Positions 10,417 through 18,777 of a DNA stretch of 64,000 bases are shown piece by piece. The DNA is from an uncultured Williamsia sp. (GTDB lineage Bacteria > Actinomycetota > Actinomycetes > Mycobacteriales > Mycobacteriaceae), in contig NZ_CANLWM010000004.1 in the NCBI RefSeq assembly GCF_947494875.1, positions 359,974 to 423,973 of the forward strand, in the 5' to 3' direction. The position numbers and the translations under genes were made by a program. Under the pieces are notes generated by a model. It saw only the letters and a program-made list of their open reading frames with translations, did not search any database and was not told where the DNA came from. Numbering within the stretch: position 1 is the first letter of the stretch; each line of letters opens with the position of its first letter.

Positions 10417-11568
10417 ATGACACCACGTACGGACGTCGGCACCGTCGAGGACCTGCACGCCTCCGCGGCGCGCGCTTCCGGTCTCGACGACTTCGGCGCC
10501 GACGATCCTGCCGAGGCGCTCGGGGTGCTGCTCGAGTCCTACCGTTCCGAGGCGGGTCTGACCGAACTGGGCAGCAAGATGTCCCGCTTCTTCCTCAAGG
10601 GGGCGCTGGTCGCGCGGCTGCTCAGCGAGAAGGCGTTCACCGACCACCCGGAGCACGCCGAGATCCCCGTCGAGCGTCCGATCTTCGTCACCGGACTGCC
10701 CCGGACCGGGACGACGGCCCTGCACCGCCTGCTGACCGCCGACCCCGACCATCAGGGTCTGGAGATGTGGCTGACCGAGTACCCCCAGCCGAGGCCGCCG
10801 CGCGACACCTGGGACTCCGACCCCGTCTACCAGGCCATCAACGCGAACTTCGAGCGGCACCACGTCGAGAACCCGGAGTTCATGGGCCTGCACTACATGA
10901 GCGCCGAGGACGTCGAGGAGTGCTGGCAGCTGCTCCGCCAGACCATGAAGTCGATCTCCTACGAGTCCCTGGCCTACCTCCCGACGTACTCGCGCTGGCT
11001 CGACGCGCAGGACTGGACCGACGCCTACCGACGCCACAAGCGCAATCTGCAGCTGATCGGATCCCCCGACGCCGAGAAGCGCTGGGTCCTCAAGAATCCC
11101 AGCCACCTCTTCGCGATCGACGAACTGCTGTCGGTCTATCCCGACGCGGTCATCGTCCAGACGCACCGCGCACCGCGCACAATCGTCGCGTCCATGTGCT
11201 CGCTCGCGGAGAGCGCCACCGCGGGGTGGTCCACCACGTTCGTCGGCGAGACGATCGGGCGGACGCAGCTCGAGCTGTGGTCGCGGGGTCTGCGGCGCTT
11301 CGCCGAGGCCCGATCACGCCACGACGCAGCACATTTCGTCGATGTCGACTTCGACGACCTGCGGCGTGATCCGGTCGGTGTGGTCGAGGGCATCTACGCG
11401 GCGGCGTCGATCCCGTTCTCCGACGCGGCGCGCTCGGCGGTGACGGAGATGGACGCCGAGAGCAAGAAGGGTCCCCGGGCGCCGAAGCACCACTACGACC
11501 TCGCCGACTACGGCCTCACCACCGACATCGTCGACGAGACCTTCGACGGGCTCGTGCCCACGCCCTGA
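10417..11568 (+). CDS. PAPS-dependent sulfotransferase family protein
   Basis: A 383-residue sulfotransferase-family protein. FVTGLPRTGTTALHRLL is the 5'-phosphosulfate-binding loop, and WVLKNPSHLFAIDELLSVYP and QTHRAPRTIVASMCSL match the 3'-phosphate-binding region. It resembles the Stf-type enzymes common in mycobacteria. An AACGGAGG ribosome-binding site precedes the ATG. It ends the hsa operon, 14 bp after the SDR. The donor PAPS could come from cysDNC at 22,959-25,765. Acceptor unknown; a steroid or lipid alcohol is a guess from context. Confidence 0.85.
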   Translation: MTPRTDVGTVEDLHASAARASGLDDFGADDPAEALGVLLESYRSEAGLTELGSKMSRFFLKGALVARLLSEKAFTDHPEHAEIPVERPIFVTGLPRTGTTALHRLLTADPDHQGLEMWLTEYPQPRPPRDTWDSDPVYQAINANFERHHVENPEFMGLHYMSAEDVEECWQLLRQTMKSISYESLAYLPTYSRWLDAQDWTDAYRRHKRNLQLIGSPDAEKRWVLKNPSHLFAIDELLSVYPDAVIVQTHRAPRTIVASMCSLAESATAGWSTTFVGETIGRTQLELWSRGLRRFAEARSRHDAAHFVDVDFDDLRRDPVGVVEGIYAAASIPFSDAARSAVTEMDAESKKGPRAPKHHYDLADYGLTTDIVDETFDGLVPTP

Positions 11569-11577
11569 GGCCCGGCG

Positions 11578-12420
11578 TCAGAGCGTCGCGCCGGGTCCCA
11601 ACACCCCGAGCAGTCGGAGCGCCTCGGCGTCCCGCGATCCTGTCGGGGCGGTGTAGAGCACGAGGTGTTGGTCGACCTCGGGGAGCATGAGGACGGTGCA
11701 GTCGACCGTCACGTCGCCGACGACGCGATGCCGGAAGGTCTTGCGGAGCGCCGTCGGGGGTTGGATGTCGCGGCGCTCCCACAGCCGGACGAACTCCGGA
11801 CTCCCGGCGAGGAGTTCGTCGATCAGCTGCGCCACCTGCGGATCGTCGGGGTAGCGGGTGTACGCGATTCGTAGCTGCATGACGGCACCCTGGCGGAACT
11901 CCTGCAGATCCGACACGCCGTAGAGCGCAGGCCGACCCGCCGGCGGCGGCAGGAACGCCTGACGGGCCAGGTTCCGCTCGGCGGGGGACGCGTCGGCGAA
12001 GTCGTCCATCAGCGCGCGGGCCAGGTCGTTCCAGGCGAGGATCTCGTACACCGCCGAGCTGACGAACCCGGCGGTGTCGGGAAGTCGGTCGAGGAGGGCG
12101 TGGATGCTGGGCCGAACCGTCCGGCACACGAGGGGGTCGCGGGGGCGCACCGTGTCCGAGAGGACGTGCAGGTGGTCGGTCTCGGCCGACGTCAGGCGCA
12201 GGGCCCGGGCGAGAGCCGAGACCACCTCCACCGACGGTCGCGGTGCCCGTCCCTGCTCGAGGCGCACGTAGTACTCGGTGGAGATGTGTGCGAGGACGGC
12301 CACCTCCTCCCGCCGGAGTCCTGGTGTCCGTCGGCGCAACCCGGAGATCAGACCGACGTCCTCGGGCCGGAGCCGCGCGCGACGACTACGCAGGAACGCG
12401 GCGAGCTCTGCGGTGTCCAC
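11578..12420 (-). CDS. XRE-family regulator with MmyB-like C-terminal domain
   Basis: About 280 residues. The N-terminal helix-turn-helix covers residues about 5-65 (LAAFLRSRRARL, RRRTPGLRREEVAVLAHIS, YYVRLEQGRAPRPS), the typical signature of the MmyB-like regulator family. The rest is the matching ligand-binding region (YEILAWNDLARALMDDF, FRHRVVGDVTVDCTVL). The start is uncertain: I use the GTG at 12420 just before the HTH rather than the ATG at 12477. It is divergent from the SDR at 12507, which it probably controls, as is common for this family. Its 3' end converges on the sulfotransferase gene with 9 bp between. Confidence 0.8.
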   Translation of the reverse strand: MDTAELAAFLRSRRARLRPEDVGLISGLRRRTPGLRREEVAVLAHISTEYYVRLEQGRAPRPSVEVVSALARALRLTSAETDHLHVLSDTVRPRDPLVCRTVRPSIHALLDRLPDTAGFVSSAVYEILAWNDLARALMDDFADASPAERNLARQAFLPPPAGRPALYGVSDLQEFRQGAVMQLRIAYTRYPDDPQVAQLIDELLAGSPEFVRLWERRDIQPPTALRKTFRHRVVGDVTVDCTVLMLPEVDQHLVLYTAPTGSRDAEALRLLGVLGPGATL

Positions 12421-12506
12421 GACGACAAGTCTGCCGCGATGAATGCCCGCGAGGGTGGTACCACCGCTACCTGTCACGCGCCGGGGGACGGTCCGAGACT
12501 GGGCTC

Positions 12507-13301
12507 ATGACACAGACATCGGACCACGCACCCACCCCCCGCCCCGTCGGCCTGCTGGCCGGCAAGGTCGCGCTCGTCACCGGCGCCAGCCGCGGCATCG
12601 GAGAAGCCGCCGCACGGCTGTTCGCCGCGGAGGGCGCAGCGGTCGTCCTCGCCGCACGCAGCGTCGACGTCCTGGACGGCATCGTCGCCGACATCCGAGC
12701 CGAGGGCGGTGTCGCGGACGCCGTCGCGCTCGATCTGCGCGACCCCGACGGCGCGCGGGAGGTGGTCGAGCGCACCGAGCAGCTGCACGGTCGACTCGAC
12801 GTCGCGTTCAACAACGCCGCCGTCGTCCAGCGACCCGGTCCCCTCGACGAGACGTCCGAGGACGACATCGAGACGCAGTTCGAGGTCAACTTCCGCGCGC
12901 AGTGGACGGCCATGCGCGTGGAGGCCGAGGCGATGCGGCGTGCCGGCGCGGGAGCGATCGTCAACACCTCGAGCATCGGGAGCAGGCGTGCCAATCCGGC
13001 GCTTCCCGCCTACGGGGCCATGAAGCGGGCGCTCAACAGCCTCACCGAGACCGCCGCGGTCACGTGGGCTTCGCAGGGTATCCGGGTCAACGGCATCACA
13101 CCGGGCGGCACGGAGACGGCGATGATCGACGAGTGGGAGGACGCGACGCCGGGAGTCCGTGACGCGGTCATCGCGTCGATCCCGATGGGCCGTATGGCCG
13201 CGCCGTGGGAGATCGCCGAGGCGGCCGCGTGGCTTCTCAGCGATCGCGCGTCGTTCGTCACCGGGGCGGTGATCCCGGTCGACGGCGGCGCGGGGGCGTG
13301 A
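12507..13301 (+). CDS. SDR family oxidoreductase (divergent target of the XRE regulator)
   Basis: A 264-residue classical SDR: VALVTGASRGIGEAAARLF for cofactor binding, FNNAAVV as the NNAG variant, INVTSS-type serine region IVNTSSIGS, and YGAMKRA for the catalytic Tyr/Lys. The C-terminus SFVTGAVIPVDGGAGA is typical. The substrate is not predictable. It is transcribed away from the XRE/MmyB-type regulator, a common arrangement for locally regulated dehydrogenases. The ATG at 12507 is chosen; the long upstream frame runs into the regulator gene. Confidence 0.87.
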   Translation: MTQTSDHAPTPRPVGLLAGKVALVTGASRGIGEAAARLFAAEGAAVVLAARSVDVLDGIVADIRAEGGVADAVALDLRDPDGAREVVERTEQLHGRLDVAFNNAAVVQRPGPLDETSEDDIETQFEVNFRAQWTAMRVEAEAMRRAGAGAIVNTSSIGSRRANPALPAYGAMKRALNSLTETAAVTWASQGIRVNGITPGGTETAMIDEWEDATPGVRDAVIASIPMGRMAAPWEIAEAAAWLLSDRASFVTGAVIPVDGGAGA

Positions 13302-13311
13302 GGCGCGCGGC

Positions 13312-14553
13312 TCAGAGGTCGGGGATCACCGGGACCGGCCCCGGCCGCTGGAACAGGAAGCCTTGCGCCTGAGGGCATTTCATCGCGACGAGCGCACGGT
13401 TCTGTGCAGCGGTCTCGATGCCCTCGGCGATCACGATGAGCCCGTTGGCCGACCCGTGGTCGATGAGTCCGCGGATCAGGTGGTCGACGGCCGGGGTGCC
13501 CAGCGACGACGTCAGCGACGCGTCCAGTTTGAAGCCGTCGATCGACCAGTGCACCAGTCGTGACAGCGACGACCACCCACGGCCGAGGTCGTCGACGACG
13601 ACGTGCACGCCCAGGTCACGCACAGTCTCGAGGGCTCGGTGCGTGTGGTCGTCGTCGCCGACGGTCGACTCGATGATCTCGACGGCCAGGCGCTCGGGCG
13701 GCATCGCGGCGCCACGGAGGGCATCGAGCAACCGCTGGAGCCGTGCCGACCGACGGAGATGCCCACCCTCGATGTTGACGTGCAGCACGAGCTCGTCGCC
13801 GAGGGTCGCCTCATGCGCCCGCATCAGGTCGGCTGCGGCCCTTAGGATGTCGAGGTCGAGGTCGAGCATGATGTCCGTCGCACGGACCGCCGGCAGGAAG
13901 TGCGCCGGGGTCAGCACCCCGTGGACCGGATGGACCCACCTGCTCAGCGCCTCGAAGCCTCGGACGGCACCGTCGGACGGGTCGACGATGGCCTGGAACC
14001 ACGGTTGGATCTCCCCGCGCGACAGGGCGGCGGCGACGTCGTCGAGCCCGGTGTCGTCGGGGAGTCGGGTGCGGTCGCGCTGCAGTTCGAGTTGCTCCTC
14101 GACGACGCGCGCGTACTTCTGCAAGAGGGTCACGTCGGCGGCGCTGATCGAGTGGGGGACCGGGTCGGTCACGCAGAGGGTGCCGATGGCGGTGTGCTCC
14201 CGGCTGAACAACGGCACACCCACGTAGGTACGGAGGCCTGCGGCGGTGAGGGGTGTCGTGAGCGCGGGGTCGACCGGAGCGGTCTGCGCGTCGCCGATGA
14301 CGAGGGGTTCGGCGCTGTCGACCACCGCACGACAGGTCGTCGTCGACCTGTCGACGACGAGCCCGACGCTGTCCGGATCTCCGTAGGCGGCGAGGACGTA
14401 CTGGTGCTGCTCGTCGAGGATGTGGAGTCGGGCGTGCGAGAAACCGACCGCGAGTGCGGCGAGTTCGAGGGTGGTGGACAGCGTCGCGCTGACGGGACCG
14501 TCACCGAGGTAGTTGGTGGCGTGCCCGGCGCGGGACGCAGCACCGTCGTTCAT
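13312..14553 (-). CDS. GAF-EAL cyclic-di-GMP phosphodiesterase
   Basis: A 413-residue protein with an N-terminal GAF domain (about 25-160; GLRTYVGVPLFSREHTAIGT) and a C-terminal EAL domain (about 175-410). The EAL signature is FEALSRWVHP. The other catalytic positions appear intact: the Asn in VLHVNIEG, the Glu in EIIEST, the two Asp in VDDLGRGWSSL, the Lys in GFKLDASL, the Glu in AEGIET and the Gln in QGFLFQRP. It is therefore probably an active c-di-GMP hydrolase gated by a small ligand bound to GAF. No GGDEF domain is present. It stands alone and converges on the SDR gene. Confidence 0.88.
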   Translation of the reverse strand: MNDGAASRAGHATNYLGDGPVSATLSTTLELAALAVGFSHARLHILDEQHQYVLAAYGDPDSVGLVVDRSTTTCRAVVDSAEPLVIGDAQTAPVDPALTTPLTAAGLRTYVGVPLFSREHTAIGTLCVTDPVPHSISAADVTLLQKYARVVEEQLELQRDRTRLPDDTGLDDVAAALSRGEIQPWFQAIVDPSDGAVRGFEALSRWVHPVHGVLTPAHFLPAVRATDIMLDLDLDILRAAADLMRAHEATLGDELVLHVNIEGGHLRRSARLQRLLDALRGAAMPPERLAVEIIESTVGDDDHTHRALETVRDLGVHVVVDDLGRGWSSLSRLVHWSIDGFKLDASLTSSLGTPAVDHLIRGLIDHGSANGLIVIAEGIETAAQNRALVAMKCPQAQGFLFQRPGPVPVIPDL

Positions 14554-14785
14554 CGTCCGAATACTAGTCGCGGCACGGGGGAGACTCTGGCGAGTTCCGC
14601 GGTGCGGCGTCTGTCTGTTCTGGCCGTGGTGACCTCCAAGGCCGGAACGGCGTGTCCGCTCGCGAGGGGGAGGACCTCCTCACGGAGTGGATGCGCCCGG
14701 CGTCCGTCTCGTGAGGGGCCCTCGTGTCCCATGCCGACGTCGTCCCCGGCCTGGTCGCCCGTCACCTGATGGCCGAGCGTGTCGC

Positions 14786-14803
14786 GGCTGGGTGGCCCCA
14801 GCC
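14786..14803 (-). terminator. Hairpin downstream of the DUF4352 gene
   Basis: GGCTGGG (14786-14792) pairs with CCCAGCC (14797-14803) around a TGGC loop, 10 bp past the stop of the DUF4352 gene on the minus strand. No T-run follows, so termination is tentative. The remainder of the 14554-14813 spacer shows nothing gene-like. Confidence 0.4.
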
Positions 14804-14813
14804 CGTGTCGGGG

Positions 14814-15467
14814 TCAGCGGAGGTCGACGGTGACACCACCCGAGAACACCGAGTCATGCAGTTCGATCTGCGTCGCATCGGTACCTGCGGGCAGGTCGTA
14901 GACCACCGTCACCTGCAGAGCGTTGCCGGGGTTGATCTGCTCGTAGAAGACTGCGGCGTCGTCGACCTGGATGGTGGCCGCCGTGTTGGGTGAATACTCG
15001 GTTCCCTGCGCCGACAGAACCTTCTGCGACGAGATGTCGAGGCTCTGCGCCTTGTCGCCGACGTTGCGCACGGTCAGGTCGACCAGCAGGAACTCGCCCT
15101 GGGCACGTTCGGCCATGAAGTCGGGGCCGATGCTGGTGCCGCCGGGGCGGACGCCCCGCACCACGAACTCGAACTTGCCGTCGCGCGCCGGTGCACCGAT
15201 CCCCGGTCGGGGTGCGGCGGCGGACTCCGCGCTGGTCGCGGACGCGCCTGCCGAGGCGGGGGCGGTGCCGCCCGCAGGGGCCGCATCCGGCGAATCGGTG
15301 GAGCCGCCACCGCTCGTCGCGACCGAGATGACGACGATGAGCAGCACGAGGCCACCGAGCACGCTGAGCACCTTGTGGCGAGCGAACCAGTTCTTGCGCG
15401 GCGCCGGCGGCGGGTAGGGCGAGACGAAGGACTCGGGCTGGTGGGGATCGGACGGGTTCCGGTTCAT
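14814..15467 (-). CDS. Membrane-anchored DUF4352-type protein
   Basis: A 217-residue protein. The N-terminus is Pro-rich and cytosolic (YPPPAPRKNWFARHK), followed by one transmembrane helix (VLSVLGGLVLLIVVISVA, about residues 31-48), a Ser/Ala/Gly-rich linker and a C-terminal immunoglobulin-like DUF4352 module (GEFLLVDLTVRNVGDKAQSL, QINPGNALQVTVVYDLP, ELHDSVF). The extracytoplasmic domain faces outward. The ATG at 15467 is preferred to an upstream frame that continues into the promoter region. It is divergent from the histidine kinase gene, so it may be linked to that signalling system. Exact function unknown. Confidence 0.8.
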   Translation of the reverse strand: MNRNPSDPHQPESFVSPYPPPAPRKNWFARHKVLSVLGGLVLLIVVISVATSGGGSTDSPDAAPAGGTAPASAGASATSAESAAAPRPGIGAPARDGKFEFVVRGVRPGGTSIGPDFMAERAQGEFLLVDLTVRNVGDKAQSLDISSQKVLSAQGTEYSPNTAATIQVDDAAVFYEQINPGNALQVTVVYDLPAGTDATQIELHDSVFSGGVTVDLR

Positions 15468-15628
15468 GGCAGTACCTCTCGGGGAGTCGATGTTCTCGAC
15501 CACTGCACCGTGACCGCCCGGTCCACCACATCCTCCGATCGGTCCGTCGGCCTCATCCGATCGGTCCGCGTCGACCCGTCCGATCGCCGGATGGTGGTCT
15601 GTCGGTCGCCACCCGTACCGTCGCGGCC

Positions 15629-16885
15629 ATGATCCCCCTCGGCCCGGTGTCGCCACCGGCGTCGTCGTGGCCGCAGAAGGCTCCCACCGCTGCGCCCGGT
15701 CGCGTCCGCCGCCGGCTGGTGACCGTCGCGGCCGTCGCGGCCAGCCTGTTCCTGACGATGATGACCGCGGGGCTGGCGGGGGCCGCGGGGACGCCGGTGT
15801 GGAACGTGTCGCTCGGTTTCATCCTGAACGTCGCAGCGGCGGTCGCCCTCGTGTGGCGGCACCAACACCCCATCCGGGTGCTCGCCGCCGCGGTCGCCGG
15901 ACCGCTCTTCTTCGCCACCGACGCGACAGCGGCCCTCATCGCGCTCTACGCCGTGGCATCGGTGGTACGCGACCGCCGGCTCCTCGTCGCCACCGGCGCG
16001 GTGTGGGCGGCGTGCGTGGTCTCGCTGCTCTACGACTCGTCTCGACGCCGGGACTACTCGGCGCTGACCATCGGTGTCCGGGTGCCCGAGGACGGTCCGG
16101 TGCCGGAGTGGGACCTGCCCATCTGGGTGGCGTTCCTGGTCGCCTCGGTGCTCGTCGCATTGGTGGTCGCAGTGGCCGTCCAGCGACGCACCAGCAGTCA
16201 GCTGAGCGTGGTCGCAACGGCTCTCGACGATCAGACGCGCGAGTCGGAGGTGATGCGCGCGGAGATGGCGGTGGCAGCCGACCGTGCACGGATCGCCCGC
16301 GACATGCACGACACGCTGGCGGCCACGCTGAGCCGGATCTCGTTGACCGCCGGCGGCCTCCAGGTCAACAGCACCGAAAGTCCTGAGCGGGTGGCGAACT
16401 CGGCGTCGCTGATCCAGAAGACGGCCCACGACGGGCTCGACGAACTCAAACGCATCATCGGCGTTCTGCGGGGTGGGGGCGACGCGGGGTCGGCGTCGGG
16501 CGCGCAGAACCTCGACGGAGTGTCCGATCTCGTCGCGTCGGCACGATCGGCCGGGGTGTACGTGACGTCATTCGTCGACGTGCCGCCGCAGCCGGTCGGC
16601 CCCTTGTCGGGACACGTGGCCTACCGGGTGGTGCGCGAGGCGCTCACGAACGCCTCACGGCACGCGGTCGGTTCGCCCGTGGGCCTGTCGGTCCAGGGGT
16701 CGCCTGACGACGGGCTTCGCGTCGAGATCCGGACGCGCACCGGTATCCCCGTCCCGTCGACGGATGGAACGGGGACGGGACTCCGCGGGATCGCAGAAGC
16801 GGTGACCGGCGCCGGTGGATCGTTCGGCGCCGACCGGATCGGCGACGAGTTCGTCGTGAACGCCTGGCTGCCCTGGTACTCCTGA
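15629..16885 (+). CDS. Sensor histidine kinase (NarL/HisKA_3 class)
   Basis: A 418-residue membrane kinase. Several hydrophobic helices occupy residues about 28-190 with no large sensor domain. The dimerisation/phosphoacceptor segment is RARIARDMHDTLAATLSRIS with His227. The ATPase region includes VVREALTNASRHA (N box) and TGTGLRGIAEAV (G box). Family role: autophosphorylation and transfer to the response regulator encoded 95 bp downstream. The stimulus is unknown; few loops face outward, so it may sense a membrane property or a partner such as the divergent DUF4352 protein. Confidence 0.88.
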   Translation: MIPLGPVSPPASSWPQKAPTAAPGRVRRRLVTVAAVAASLFLTMMTAGLAGAAGTPVWNVSLGFILNVAAAVALVWRHQHPIRVLAAAVAGPLFFATDATAALIALYAVASVVRDRRLLVATGAVWAACVVSLLYDSSRRRDYSALTIGVRVPEDGPVPEWDLPIWVAFLVASVLVALVVAVAVQRRTSSQLSVVATALDDQTRESEVMRAEMAVAADRARIARDMHDTLAATLSRISLTAGGLQVNSTESPERVANSASLIQKTAHDGLDELKRIIGVLRGGGDAGSASGAQNLDGVSDLVASARSAGVYVTSFVDVPPQPVGPLSGHVAYRVVREALTNASRHAVGSPVGLSVQGSPDDGLRVEIRTRTGIPVPSTDGTGTGLRGIAEAVTGAGGSFGADRIGDEFVVNAWLPWYS

Positions 16886-16980
16886 GGAGTTCACCGCGGC
16901 GGTCGATCGGCAGAGGCGTTCCGGTCAGCACGGTGTCGGGATCCGTGCTGTCGGACGTGCTGCCTACCATCGGCACCACC

Positions 16981-17655
16981 ATGACAGCGCCCATCGATCT
17001 CGTCGTCGTCGACGACGACCCGTTCGTGCGCCGGGGACTGCTCGACATCTTCGCCGCCTCGGGGGACATCCGCGTGGTCGCCGAGGCGGACGACGGTGAC
17101 CAGGTCCCAGCGGTGCTCGCCCGGCACCGACCGCACGTGGTCCTGATGGATCTGAAGATGCGGCGTGTCGGGGGCATCGATGCCATCGCCGCGGCGATGG
17201 CCCAACCGAATCCGCCGCGCGTGGTCGCGATGACGGCGCTCGACGTCGACGACCTCGTCCTGGCAGCCATCCGCGCCGGCGCCCACAGTTTCATCCGCAA
17301 GGACGAACCGCCGCAGTCGTTCGGTATGGCGGTCCGCGCGGTCGCGGCCGGGACGACGCTGTTCAGCGAACAGTCGCTCCGCGAGATCGTCGCGGCCACC
17401 GGTCCGGGGGTGACCGGCGAACCACACGGCTCCGACCGCTCGGATGCGGCGCGCGCGGTCACGACGTTGTCCGATCGCGAGTCGCAGATCCTCCGGGCAC
17501 TCGCCTCGGGTGCCACCAACGCAGCGATCGCCGGGGATCTGTACCTGAGCGAGACCACCGTGAAAACCCATGTGTCGCACATCTACACGAAGCTGCGCGT
17601 CACCACGCGCGTCGAGGCGGCGATGGAAGCCCTCCGCGGCGGACTGGTCATCTGA
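16981..17655 (+). CDS. NarL/LuxR-family response regulator
   Basis: A 224-residue regulator with a receiver domain (LVVVDDDPFVRRGLLDIF acidic cluster; phosphoacceptor Asp57 in VLMDLKM; Lys in SFIRKDEPP) and a C-terminal LuxR-type HTH (LSDRESQILRALASGATNAA, LSETTVKTHVSHIYTKL). It is the partner of the kinase upstream. I choose the ATG at 16981; an in-frame GTG at 16933 would add 16 residues. Targets are unknown. Confidence 0.88.
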   Translation: MTAPIDLVVVDDDPFVRRGLLDIFAASGDIRVVAEADDGDQVPAVLARHRPHVVLMDLKMRRVGGIDAIAAAMAQPNPPRVVAMTALDVDDLVLAAIRAGAHSFIRKDEPPQSFGMAVRAVAAGTTLFSEQSLREIVAATGPGVTGEPHGSDRSDAARAVTTLSDRESQILRALASGATNAAIAGDLYLSETTVKTHVSHIYTKLRVTTRVEAAMEALRGGLVI

Positions 17656-17664
17656 CCCGCGCCG

Positions 17665-18777
17665 TCAGATCCCGGCGGCCTGCTCGATCGCGGCGGCGTG
17701 GGACCACGGCCGGTTGAGGAGCAGCGTGGTGGCGTGGGCACGCTTGAAGAACAACTGGATGTCGTGCTCCCACGTGATGCCGATGCCGCCGTGCATCTGC
17801 ACGGCCTCACCGGCGACCGCGGTCACCGTCTCCGAACAGAGCATCCGGGCGGCGGCGACCGCCTCGTCGACGTCGAGGGTGCCGCGAACGAGAGCGTCGA
17901 CCGCGTCGTACGAGACCGAGCGCGCCGTCTCGACGGCCGCGAACATGTCGGCCATCCGGTGCTTGAGCGCCTGGAACGAGCCGACGGGCCGCCCGAACTG
18001 GGTGCGGGTGGAGGTGTGGGCGACGGTGCGCTGCAGGGCACCGGCCGCCACACCGACCTGCTCGGCGGACAGGGCGACCGCCCCGACGGCCAGCAGGCTG
18101 TCGACGAGGTCGGCAGGTGCCGCGATGACGGACGACGGGGTCTCGTCGAAGGTGACCGACGCGAGGGCCCGCGTCGGGTCCATGAGGGGGAGCGCGACGC
18201 GCGAGACCCCGTCGGCGTCTGCGGCCACCTCGTGGAGGGTGGTCTGCTCACCCGAGCGGGCGACCACGAGCAGCACGTCGGCGAACTCGCCGTCGAGGAC
18301 GTAGTGCGCGGTGCCCGTCAGCAGACCGCCGTCGGCGACGACACCGCCCCGAACCCACCCAGCGGCGTCGGCCCAACAGACCGACGCGACGGTCTCGCCC
18401 TCGGCGATCCCGGGCAGGAGGCGCTGCGCGGCCTCGTCGTCCCGGGTCAGCAGGACGGCCTGGGCGGCGAGCACCGCCGACCCCAGCATCGGGACGGCCG
18501 CGAGTTCCCGCCCCAACTCCTCGAGAACGATGTGCGTCTCCGCGAGACCCGCGCCGACGCCGCCGAAGCGCTCGGGGATGGCCAGCCCGGCCACCCCGAC
18601 CTGCTGGGAGAGGGTGCGCCACAGCTCCCGATCGGTCCGTGGGCTGGCGGCCATCGCGGTGCGCAGGCGGTCGGACCCGCCGTGGCGTCGCAGGACGTCG
18701 GCCACCGCCGATCGCAGGGCGGCCTGCTCGTCGGTGTCCACACCCGGTGACTCGACGGGGCTGATCGCCTCGCTCAC
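17665..18777 (-). CDS. Acyl-CoA dehydrogenase FadE, third gene of the echA-fadE operon
   Basis: A 370-residue acyl-CoA dehydrogenase-family protein with the full domain order: an N-terminal helical part, a middle beta domain (about 125-230) and a C-terminal helical domain ending EAVQMHGGIGITWEHDIQLF. FGRPVGSFQALKHRMADM is a typical FAD-contacting segment. The GTG start overlaps the previous stop (GTGA). In steroid-degrading actinobacteria, adjacent fadE genes often encode alpha2-beta2 heterotetramers (ChsE type); this gene and its two upstream neighbours could form such complexes. The upstream KstR2-type box points to CD-ring (HIP) degradation; the precise substrate is not assignable. Confidence 0.88.
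   Translation of the reverse strand: MSEAISPVESPGVDTDEQAALRSAVADVLRRHGGSDRLRTAMAASPRTDRELWRTLSQQVGVAGLAIPERFGGVGAGLAETHIVLEELGRELAAVPMLGSAVLAAQAVLLTRDDEAAQRLLPGIAEGETVASVCWADAAGWVRGGVVADGGLLTGTAHYVLDGEFADVLLVVARSGEQTTLHEVAADADGVSRVALPLMDPTRALASVTFDETPSSVIAAPADLVDSLLAVGAVALSAEQVGVAAGALQRTVAHTSTRTQFGRPVGSFQALKHRMADMFAAVETARSVSYDAVDALVRGTLDVDEAVAAARMLCSETVTAVAGEAVQMHGGIGITWEHDIQLFFKRAHATTLLLNRPWSHAAAIEQAAGI

Noticed and set aside
14554..14813. A small gene of about 70 codons on the minus strand
   Set aside because: No ribosome-binding site, shadow-like composition and no recognisable family; the stretch is treated as noncoding.
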